A stretch of DNA of 8,545 nucleotides from Pseudomonadota bacterium (lineage in GTDB: Bacteria > Desulfobacterota > Desulfobacteria > Desulfobacterales > C00003060). How positions within the stretch are numbered: position 1 is the stretch's first letter; each line of letters begins with the position of its first letter. A program made the position numbers and the translations under genes. The stretch covers positions 1 to 8,545 of the forward strand of contig JADFWI010000632.1 in assembly GCA_015222985.1 (NCBI GenBank). The letters are read 5' to 3'. The notes under the pieces were generated by a model. That model ran no database searches, was not told where the DNA came from, and saw nothing but the letters and a program-made list of their open reading frames with translations. Of this stretch, positions 1 to 6,901 are shown piece by piece.

Positions 1-25
1 CATCCAGTATCGAGCATCCAGTATC
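1..25. repeat. Short tandem direct repeat at the window edge
   Basis: CATCCAGTATC occurs at 1-11 and again at 15-25, a 14-bp period with CGAG between the copies. The array may continue outside the window. It looks like a simple intergenic tandem repeat; no function is visible. Confidence 0.55.
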
Positions 26-127
26 AGATTTTATAGTTCCTCCAAGGCATTTGCAGGAATAATTCTGCCAGAAAAAACACGAAGCATCGAACTAAGGAAC
101 TAAAAACGATATTAGCACTCAACAGGT

Positions 128-159
128 TGATCTGGGTCGAATCTTGAGCGCCCAGATCA
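128..159. other. Intergenic hairpin upstream of the microprotein
   Basis: TGATCTGGG (128-136) and CCCAGATCA (151-159) are perfectly complementary over 9 bp around a 14-nt loop. No T-tract follows on either strand, so it does not read as an intrinsic terminator. It lies about 60 bp before the microprotein start, where it could be an operator-like inverted repeat or a leader RNA structure. Confidence 0.4.
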
Positions 160-207
160 TTAACGGCCCATACCGGGTTTTGACTTCACTAACTGGAGTA
201 AATGGAG

Positions 208-215
208 GGAGGTGA
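208..215 (+). promoter_or_regulatory. Strong Shine-Dalgarno site of the microprotein
   Basis: GGAGGTGA matches 8 consecutive bases of the consensus TAAGGAGGTGATC. It lies 5 nt before the ATG at 221. It is the longest ribosome-binding match in the window and is what makes the tiny frame credible. Confidence 0.6.
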
Positions 216-220
216 CCAAT

Positions 221-331
221 ATGGAATTTCCGTGGCCACAATGGATGGAATTTGTGATCGTCGGGGGATCGAGTGTCGTTAGCGTGATTTCATTGAAAAT
301 TATTGACCGTATCCACAGGCTGAAGGAATAA
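221..331 (+). CDS. Possible 36-residue single-pass membrane microprotein
   Basis: A short frame starting MEFPWPQWMEF encodes 36 residues. An aromatic N-terminus is followed by a hydrophobic stretch (about residues 11-28, FVIVGG to ISLKII) and a basic end (RIHRLKE). This is the pattern of a small single-span inner-membrane protein. The main support is GGAGGTGA at 208-215, an 8-nt match to the usual 16S rRNA 3' end, 5 nt before the ATG. A probable terminator follows 80 bp after the stop. It is transcribed toward the efflux operon, so the two are convergent. I do not recognise the family. Small regulatory or stabilising subunits of membrane complexes look like this, but nothing in the sequence gives a function, and a chance frame cannot be ruled out. 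Confidence 0.45.
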   Translation: MEFPWPQWMEFVIVGGSSVVSVISLKIIDRIHRLKE

Positions 332-569
332 GCCAATGAGGGCTCGGCTTGTAGGTATTTAACTGATTGCCCTTGGCGAGAAGTTGCTTGGCGATCCATT
401 CTAAATGGAGCACAAAAAAAGCGGGGCCAGAAATGTCTCCGCTTTTTTGTGTACGTATAATGTGGTTTACCCGATTCAGATTAAAGTTTGCTGCTTGCTC
501 TTTTGCTCTACTCTCTATAACTAGTGCCCATCCACGAATCGTAAAAACTCTATCGCCTACCTCAGGCAT
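300..569 (-). CDS. Doubtful 89-codon frame overlapping the pump stop codon
   Basis: The frame begins MPEVGDRVFTIRGWALVIES and overlaps the end of the pump gene by 8 bp (ATGCCTGA). This is the same arrangement as the adaptor-pump overlap, which would allow coupled translation. A weak AGGGAA lies about 7 nt upstream of its ATG. Against it: the frame passes straight through the hairpin at 411-451 that I read as a terminator, its 3' end overlaps the better-supported microprotein on the other strand, its third codon positions are visibly richer in A/T than those of the pump, and I recognise no domain. It may be a chance frame, a decayed gene remnant, or a small operon tail gene. Confidence 0.2.
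   Translation of the reverse strand: MPEVGDRVFTIRGWALVIESRAKEQAANFNLNRVNHIIRTQKSGDISGPAFFVLHLEWIAKQLLAKGNQLNTYKPSPHWLIPSACGYGQ
411..451. terminator. Probable bidirectional intrinsic terminator
   Basis: The arms CACAAAAAAAGCGG (411-424) and CCGCTTTTTTGTG (439-451) are complementary apart from one extra A in the left arm, with a loop of about 14 nt. On the plus strand the GC base is followed by six T, and on the minus strand by seven T. The hairpin can therefore end both the convergent microprotein transcript and the efflux operon, whose last stop codon is about 110 nt away. Confidence 0.7.
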
Positions 570-3500
570 TTGCTGTTCCCTGTGATCTGAATTTCAATTT
601 GAACTCCTCGGTTGCGCTGTACAGCACCGGTACTACAAAGATGCTGATCAACACGACAAGCATGCCGCCGAAAGATGGAATAGCCATAGGAACCATGACA
701 GCGCTGCCACGTCCCACCGAGGTCAGAACCGGAATTAAAGCCAGGATCGTTGTTGCCGATGTCATCAAGCACGGTCTGACCCTTCGCTGGGCCGCAACGA
801 TTGTTGCCTCGTGTACATCCTTGATCGACTGCGGTTGCCTTTCCCGGAAAACCTGGCCGAGATATGTTGATTGAATTACACCATTGTCGGTGGCTATGCC
901 AAAGAGGGCCAGGAATCCCACCCACACGGCCACACTCATGTTGATGGTGTGGATCTGAAAGAGTGTTCGCATCGAAACTCCGAAAACGCTGAAATCCAAG
1001 AACCACGGCTGACCGTAAAGCCAGATCAGAAGAAACCCTCCACACCAGGCAACAAAAATCCCTGAGAACACGATCAGCGTTGTCGGCACGGACCGGAACT
1101 GGAAGTAGATGATCATGAAGATCACAAACAGAGCTACCGGGAGGATGATCGAGAGTGTTTTCGTAGCGCGAAGTTGGTTTTCGTAGCTGCCGGCAAAGGT
1201 ATAGCTTACGCCCGGAGGTAGCGCGAATTCGCCGCTATCGATCTTCTTCTTGAGATACGCCTGGCATTGCTCCACAACGTCTACTTCAGCGTGCCCCGGC
1301 TTCTTGTCGAAAACCACATAACCGACCAGGAACGTGTCTTCGCTTTTGATAACCTGGGGGCCCCGCATATAGCGGATTTCGGCAAGTTGCATAATCGGAA
1401 TCTGTGTGCCACCCGCTCCAGGCACCAGGATCCTCTCCATAGCCTCAATGCTGTCGCGCAGTTCCCGCTGATAGCGAACTCTGACAGGAAACCGTTCCCG
1501 GCCTTCTACGGTGGTGGTTATCTTTCGCCCACCGATTGCAACTTCTACAACGTCCTGGAACTTGCGAATAGGCACGCCATAACGTGCAAGGGCTGTGCGA
1601 TCCGGTACGATTTCCAGATAGGGCTTCCCGACAATTCGGTCAGCCACCACGGCTGACGCTTCCACACTGGGCACTTCTTTCAGAAATCGTTCGATTTGCA
1701 GCCCCACATTCTCAATAACTTTCAGTGACGATCCTTTGACCTTGACCCCCATGGGGGCACGCATGCCGCTCTGAAGCATGACAATCCGAGCGGCTATCGG
1801 CTGCAACTTGGGCGCTGAAGTGGTTCCCGGAATCTTAGCCGCCTTCACGATTTCCTTCCAGATGTCTTCCGGTGTCTTGATATGATCACGCCAGTGCCGG
1901 TAAGGCTGACCGGATGAGTCAGGAATCAGTTCTCCATTCTCGTCCCGAACGAACTCATCCGTTTTTTCGTCATAGCGAAACCTCATCCTCCGTCCAGCCT
2001 TGTCGGTCTTGTATTCGGGCTTGTAGTTGATTATGGTTTCGATCATGGAGATGGGCGCTGGGTCCAAAGGGGTTTCGGCCCTGCCAAGTTTTCCCACGAC
2101 TGATTCAATCTCCGGAATGGACTGGAGGGCCATGTCCTGTTTTTGCAAGATGTCCAGGGCTTCGCCAATAGACGCATGGGTCATTGTGGTGGGCATCCAC
2201 AAGAATGAGCCTTCGTCCAAAGGGGGCATAAACTCTTTGCCCAGCCCAGGGAAATTATGAGCCAGATATTGAATGGGTCGGGTCTTGTTCACGGACTCGG
2301 GTAGCCATCCAAAGAGCCCATCAAATCCCAGCCAGATTGCTCCCCCTAAAAGCCCAAGCATGAGAGGGAGAGAAAGAAACGCGGTTTTATGCTTGAGACA
2401 CCATCGAAGGAGTTGCGCATAAACCAGTTGAAACAGCTTGAAGATGATCAACACGCTGCCGATCAACACTGTCACAAAGACTATGTTTCGCAACAAGCCG
2501 CGCTCCGGGCCGAGGGGCTCCCAATACCCAGTCAATAGAATCCCTACGACAAGCACAGCAATTGCGATGGCTGTCCAGGCCTCAAACCGGGTGATGCCTT
2601 TGGGAATTCTCTCCTGAAACATATAATATGTCCCGAGAAACACAAGCACCAGCCCGGCCCACCAGGCCACGATGAATCCGACGACAATACCGGCTATGAT
2701 AAGCACGACGTTTAAGGCTGAGCGCAGAATCTTACCTGAAATTTTGCCGCAAAACAGAACGTAAGCCGCTGGAGGCAGCACAGTAAGCGCGATCGTGATG
2801 GAAGCAATCAAGGCAAAGGTCTTTGTGTAAGCAAGGGGTTTAAAGAGCTTGCCTTCGGCACCGATCATGGTGAATACGGGCAGAAAGCTGACAACTGTGG
2901 TCAACACGGCTGTCAGCACTGCGCCGCCCACCTCGCTGGCTGCACGGTGTACGACTTCCAGTCGTGACTCGGCCGGTGAAGCCCGGTCCAGATGGCGGAG
3001 AATATTCTCACACACAACGATTCCCATGTCTACGATCGTGCCGATGGCGATGACTATGCCTGACAGTGCCACAATATTGGCCTGGACCCCGAAGAATTTC
3101 ATGGCGATGAAGCACAACAGTACGGCAAGCGGAAGCATCCCGCTGATCAATGCGCTGCTACGCAGGTGCATTACCATAATGAGGACCACGATGATGGTGA
3201 CCAGGATCTCCAGTGCGATGGCATCATTGAGGGTTCCAAGGGTCTCGTAGATCAGGCCTGTCCGGTCATAGAAAGGAACAACAGTCACTTTGCTGATTGT
3301 GGCCCATGATGGCCATTCGTGTCTAGGAACTGATCGCAAATAGTTCAACCACTCATCCTGGTTGAGTTTCGTTCCTGCGAAAGGCACAAAGCCTTGCTTT
3401 TCTGCAAACTCAGCAATCTTGGCTCTCGTAGTTTTCGCGTAGTCAATGATGGTCTTGGCAGGAAGGGCTTCTCTGGTTTCATCGATCTTCTTCTTGACGT

Positions 3501-4503
3501 TGTTAATCACCGCAAGGGGATTGTCGCCGTAACGAGCAACCACCACCCCGCCGACAACCGAGGCTCCTCCTTTGTCCAGAGCACCCCTGCGAGTGGCAGG
3601 TCCTAACGTCACCTTGGCGATATGCTTTACAAGAATGGGAACGTTCTCCTTCTTCACCTTGACAACACTGTTTTCTACGTCTTCTATTGCCTTGATGAAG
3701 CCTATGCCGCGGACGAAGTATTCTGTCCGGTTCAATTCAATTGTTCTGGCGCCAACATCAATATTGGATGATTTTACAGCCTTAAATACCTCATCGATAG
3801 TAACCCCATGAGCGCGCATGGCATCCGGATCTACGTCAACCTGGTACTCTTTGACATAGCCGCCTATGGAGCCCACTTCGGCAACTCCATCTGCCGATAG
3901 AAACCAGTACCGCGCGTACCAATCCTGTATGGTTCGAAGCTCTTCCTGATCCCAGCCGCCTGTTGGGTTGCCCTCAGGATCACGTCCTTCAAGGGTATAC
4001 CAGTATATCTGGCCCAAGGCCGTGGCGTCGGGTCCCAATGCAGGCTGTACGTCTGCGGGAAGCGTACCAGCCGGAAGACTATTCAGTTTTTCAAGCAATC
4101 GCGTTCGGGACCAGTAAAATTCAACACCCTCTTTGAAGATGACGTATATGGTGGAGAACCCAAACATGGAATAGCTGCGGATCGTTTTCACCCCTGGAAT
4201 GCCCAGCAACGCCACCGTCAACGGGTAGGTTATCTGGTCCTCCACGTCCTGTGGCGAACGGCCCATCCATTGGGTAAAGACAATCTGCTGGTTTTCACCT
4301 ATGTCAGGTATGGCATCAACAGGCACCGGGTATCTTGTGATACCACCCATTTCCCAGTCAAAGGGGGCAACCAGGATTCCCACCACGATGACGGCCAGCA
4401 CGAACATTCCAACAACAAGTTTGTTGGTCAGGCAAAAACGCAGCAGCTTGCCGACTGCCGATCGCTGTTCAGCCGTTTGCCCAGAAGGGGGCTCTTTATC
4501 CAT
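562..4503 (-). CDS. cusA: Heavy-metal efflux RND pump, CusA/CzcA family (enlarged form)
   Basis: This is a 1313-residue inner-membrane proton/metal antiporter, the motor of the tripartite pump. It is longer than E. coli CusA (about 1047 aa). The RND order is visible: TM1 at about residues 29-46, first porter region, TM2-TM6 at about 428-585, four extra hydrophobic segments at about 596-690, TM7 at about 708-727, second porter region with the family motif GKEFMPPLDEGSF (755-767), then TM8-TM12 from about 1118 to 1292. Family signatures include PDIGENQQIV (66-75), VDMGIVVCEN (491-500) with relay Asp492, and RRVRPCLMT (1240-1248). Against E. coli CusA, aligned by eye, Asp405 is kept (D492), Glu939 becomes D1206 and Lys984 becomes C1245. 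The ATG at 4503 has GGAGGG 7 nt upstream, inside the adaptor's last codons, and overlaps the adaptor stop by 8 bp, which suggests coupled translation. Family assignment is firm. Cu/Ag specificity is inferred from the adaptor; another metal is possible. Confidence 0.95.
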   Translation of the reverse strand: MDKEPPSGQTAEQRSAVGKLLRFCLTNKLVVGMFVLAVIVVGILVAPFDWEMGGITRYPVPVDAIPDIGENQQIVFTQWMGRSPQDVEDQITYPLTVALLGIPGVKTIRSYSMFGFSTIYVIFKEGVEFYWSRTRLLEKLNSLPAGTLPADVQPALGPDATALGQIYWYTLEGRDPEGNPTGGWDQEELRTIQDWYARYWFLSADGVAEVGSIGGYVKEYQVDVDPDAMRAHGVTIDEVFKAVKSSNIDVGARTIELNRTEYFVRGIGFIKAIEDVENSVVKVKKENVPILVKHIAKVTLGPATRRGALDKGGASVVGGVVVARYGDNPLAVINNVKKKIDETREALPAKTIIDYAKTTRAKIAEFAEKQGFVPFAGTKLNQDEWLNYLRSVPRHEWPSWATISKVTVVPFYDRTGLIYETLGTLNDAIALEILVTIIVVLIMVMHLRSSALISGMLPLAVLLCFIAMKFFGVQANIVALSGIVIAIGTIVDMGIVVCENILRHLDRASPAESRLEVVHRAASEVGGAVLTAVLTTVVSFLPVFTMIGAEGKLFKPLAYTKTFALIASITIALTVLPPAAYVLFCGKISGKILRSALNVVLIIAGIVVGFIVAWWAGLVLVFLGTYYMFQERIPKGITRFEAWTAIAIAVLVVGILLTGYWEPLGPERGLLRNIVFVTVLIGSVLIIFKLFQLVYAQLLRWCLKHKTAFLSLPLMLGLLGGAIWLGFDGLFGWLPESVNKTRPIQYLAHNFPGLGKEFMPPLDEGSFLWMPTTMTHASIGEALDILQKQDMALQSIPEIESVVGKLGRAETPLDPAPISMIETIINYKPEYKTDKAGRRMRFRYDEKTDEFVRDENGELIPDSSGQPYRHWRDHIKTPEDIWKEIVKAAKIPGTTSAPKLQPIAARIVMLQSGMRAPMGVKVKGSSLKVIENVGLQIERFLKEVPSVEASAVVADRIVGKPYLEIVPDRTALARYGVPIRKFQDVVEVAIGGRKITTTVEGRERFPVRVRYQRELRDSIEAMERILVPGAGGTQIPIMQLAEIRYMRGPQVIKSEDTFLVGYVVFDKKPGHAEVDVVEQCQAYLKKKIDSGEFALPPGVSYTFAGSYENQLRATKTLSIILPVALFVIFMIIYFQFRSVPTTLIVFSGIFVAWCGGFLLIWLYGQPWFLDFSVFGVSMRTLFQIHTINMSVAVWVGFLALFGIATDNGVIQSTYLGQVFRERQPQSIKDVHEATIVAAQRRVRPCLMTSATTILALIPVLTSVGRGSAVMVPMAIPSFGGMLVVLISIFVVPVLYSATEEFKLKFRSQGTANA

Positions 4504-6862
4504 GGTCGTACCCTCCAGGTTGCTCTTGTCCAGAAATGACTTCTATGAGATCGCCACAGCTCAACATCATTTTTCCGAAATAGGGATTGGCAGCTTCTTC
4601 ATGAGCCTGAAGCCAGGTAGCCCCGCGGTTGTCAAAAGCCATAGGGCACTTGAACTGATAGAGAGTCTGCGACGAGGCTTTGAACCGTTTTATCGTGGCC
4701 GTAATCAGTTCAGACAACAAAGCGAAGTCTTTTCGTATGGGCTCAATCTCTTTTGCCTCGACCACGTGTGACAGGATCTTCTTTAACTCCGCTTCATGCT
4801 TCATCCAATCCTTATGGTCTTGCCCTGACAGTAATGTCATATCCACTGCTTCAACAGCATCAAGCATCCTTTTGGCTCCCTTCACAGCCTGATCGGCTTG
4901 ATCTGCTGCCAGGGATGTCTGCATGCCAAGATAGCCTTCCACTACCTTGCCCAATTGATGGCGAAACTCTGGATTGACTTTGGCAGCGCTGTCAACTTCG
5001 TGTTCATGAGAGATTGCCATCTGTGCCTGAAAAGAGGAAAGATGTTCATCCAGAAGCTTGGCCACTTGCTTTGCTTCTGAAAGCTTCTTGACATTGCTGC
5101 CTTCGACTGCATCGTTGCCTAGGAGCATGGCATATTCCTTCCACAGCATAGCGGCATGACCGCTTAGCTTGGCGCTGTCCACGGAGTCAACCTGCTTTGA
5201 TAGTGTGGAGAAAGCTTCATGGATCTGGTGGATATCACCGGATTCGATGGAGGCTTTTGAAGCATTGCCTGCCATAAGAACCTTGTGCAATTGCTTGCGG
5301 ACAAGATCGGGCAGCGTCACAGTTGCACGCGCCGGAGTAAGCTCTGCGGATTTCTGCTTGCCGCCATGAGCGTGGGCGTGGCCGCCTGCTGCTCCACCCT
5401 CAGGACTCATCATGCTGGGCTTGGCCTGAATTTGGAGTTCCGCGTCGATCTTGAAGCTCCCTTTTGTCACTATGCGTTCTCCTTGATTCAGACCATGTCG
5501 CACCAAGTAATAATCACCTGCCAGAGGACCGAGGACGATCTCTCGTCCTTCATATGTCGGTTTTTCTCTGTCCGGGACGACAACGTATACGATTGCTCTC
5601 TTACCCGTGATCAAAGGCGCAGATGCCGGTATGACCAGAGGCTTATCGGCCTTTTCAGGATCCACTCCCACGTACCCGAGTGACTCGGTTCGCACCAGCG
5701 GCATCTCGCAGATGCTGCAGTTTCCTGCAGAATCCTTAACTTCCTCCGGGTGCATGGGACAGATCCATTTACCGGCAAGCGCCACGTCCATCACCCTGCC
5801 GCTGCTTGCGAGCTTGGCCCTTACTATGGCCCTTACAAACATGCCGGGTTTGAGTTTCATTTCAGGATTCGCCAGGTTGACTCGCACTTTCACAGTACGC
5901 GTGGCTTGGTTCAGGATGGGGTCTATGAATGATATGGTTCCCTTGAAGACTTCGCCAGGATAGGATTCCGTCGTGAATTCAACGTTGTGGCCGTACCGCA
6001 GCCAAATCAGGTCCGATTCATAAGCGTCCAACCGCACCCATACCTGTGACAGGTCTGCGATCGTGTAGATCTTTGTCCCAGTGTTGACATACATGCCTTG
6101 CTGCACGTGCTTGTGTATGACAATACCGCTGGCCGGCGAGTAGATCGTCATGTGGTCGCTCGCCTTTCCACGCCTTTCGATTTTGGCTATCTGTTTTGCT
6201 GTCAAGCCCCACAGGCGCAACTTTTCCCTGGCAGCGGTTACCGTGGCTTTTGACATCTCACGTATCATCGAAACGTCGCTGCCCTTCAGGTTCTTAACTG
6301 CCTGGATGGCCTGAAGAAGTTCTTCCTGAGCACTCAGCAGCTCCGGGCTGTAGAGGTAGACCATGTGGTCGCCCTTTCTTACCGGCACCCCCGTGTAGTC
6401 CACGAAAAGACGGTCAAGACGACCCGGAACCCAAGCACTGATATCGGAGACCCGCGTCTCGTTATAATCCACCTTGCCAACCATGCGGATCTCTGCATTC
6501 ACGAATTTCCTCTCAACAGGGGCAGTCTCGATCTCCATGAGTTTGGCGGAATGCTCACTGACCGACAACTCCCTTAGCCCTTCCCCTTGATCTTCCGGCG
6601 TCTCCAGAGGAATCAGGTCCATGCCGCATATCGGGCATTTGCCTGGCTTGGGCAGTTTGATGTGAGGATGCATGGAGCAGGTCCAGAGCTGGATTTCCTG
6701 CTTGGCAGCCTTTACAGCGCCGGGACCTGCGGGCACACGGGCATTCCGCTCAGGTTCACGTCCGCCCCGGATAAGCGCACCTGCCGCGAAAGCAATAACC
6801 ACCAGCAAAACCACACCCCATGGCACCATCAAAGCTCTCATCTTATTTGTAAGTTTGCTCAT
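4496..6862 (-). CDS. cusB: Periplasmic adaptor of the metal efflux RND system, CusB-like, with two heavy-metal-binding domains and a duplicated DUF3347-like tail
   Basis: This 788-residue membrane fusion protein links the pump to the outer-membrane channel and probably hands metal to the pump. E. coli CusB is only about 400 aa. Domains in order: an N-terminal membrane anchor (about 12-31); a heavy-metal-binding domain with C62-S-M-H65 and C76-P-I-C79-G-M81; a lipoyl/barrel-sandwich region (about 140-270) enclosing a helical hairpin (about 172-232); a beta-barrel (about 275-350); a second metal-binding module (C368-P-M-H371, C382-S-I-C385-E-M) inserted before the membrane-proximal domain (about 400-480); a His cluster GGHAHAHGG (493-501); and two helical repeats (about 521-616 and 633-728). 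The end resembles the DUF3347 motif, with C739-P-M-A, N759-P-Y-F-G and C769-G. The ATG at 6862 follows AGAGGA by 8 nt. The channel gene ends 39 bp upstream. Adaptor function is firm; the tail's role is inferred to be metal binding. Confidence 0.94.
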   Translation of the reverse strand: MSKLTNKMRALMVPWGVVLLVVIAFAAGALIRGGREPERNARVPAGPGAVKAAKQEIQLWTCSMHPHIKLPKPGKCPICGMDLIPLETPEDQGEGLRELSVSEHSAKLMEIETAPVERKFVNAEIRMVGKVDYNETRVSDISAWVPGRLDRLFVDYTGVPVRKGDHMVYLYSPELLSAQEELLQAIQAVKNLKGSDVSMIREMSKATVTAAREKLRLWGLTAKQIAKIERRGKASDHMTIYSPASGIVIHKHVQQGMYVNTGTKIYTIADLSQVWVRLDAYESDLIWLRYGHNVEFTTESYPGEVFKGTISFIDPILNQATRTVKVRVNLANPEMKLKPGMFVRAIVRAKLASSGRVMDVALAGKWICPMHPEEVKDSAGNCSICEMPLVRTESLGYVGVDPEKADKPLVIPASAPLITGKRAIVYVVVPDREKPTYEGREIVLGPLAGDYYLVRHGLNQGERIVTKGSFKIDAELQIQAKPSMMSPEGGAAGGHAHAHGGKQKSAELTPARATVTLPDLVRKQLHKVLMAGNASKASIESGDIHQIHEAFSTLSKQVDSVDSAKLSGHAAMLWKEYAMLLGNDAVEGSNVKKLSEAKQVAKLLDEHLSSFQAQMAISHEHEVDSAAKVNPEFRHQLGKVVEGYLGMQTSLAADQADQAVKGAKRMLDAVEAVDMTLLSGQDHKDWMKHEAELKKILSHVVEAKEIEPIRKDFALLSELITATIKRFKASSQTLYQFKCPMAFDNRGATWLQAHEEAANPYFGKMMLSCGDLIEVISGQEQPGGYDHG
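4511..4516 (-). promoter_or_regulatory. Ribosome binding site of the pump gene, inside the adaptor coding end
   Basis: GGAGGG, read on the minus strand within the adaptor's C-terminal Gly-Gly codons, lies 7 nt before the pump ATG. The adaptor stop lies inside the pump's first codons (ATGGATAA), a layout expected to couple translation of the two proteins. Confidence 0.75.
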
Positions 6863-6901
6863 GATGTCTATCCTCTGCTCTTTTTGAGTTGAAGATGTTT
6901 T

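Noticed and set aside
180..208. TTGACT at 180-185 as a -35 box for the microprotein.
   Set aside because: No acceptable -10 box lies 16-18 bp downstream, and the ribosome site occupies that space.
395..409. TCCATT-CTA-AATGGA mini-hairpin before the terminator.
   Set aside because: The stem is only 6 bp with a 3-nt loop and no T-tract, well within chance.
557..1045. 162-codon minus-strand frame inside the pump gene.
   Set aside because: It lies entirely over the pump frame, has a Cys/His/Arg-rich low-quality composition and no domain, so it is a shadow frame.
4301..4771. 156-codon plus-strand frame across the adaptor-pump junction.
   Set aside because: It is antisense to two clearly real genes, with no recognisable domain and no good ribosome site.
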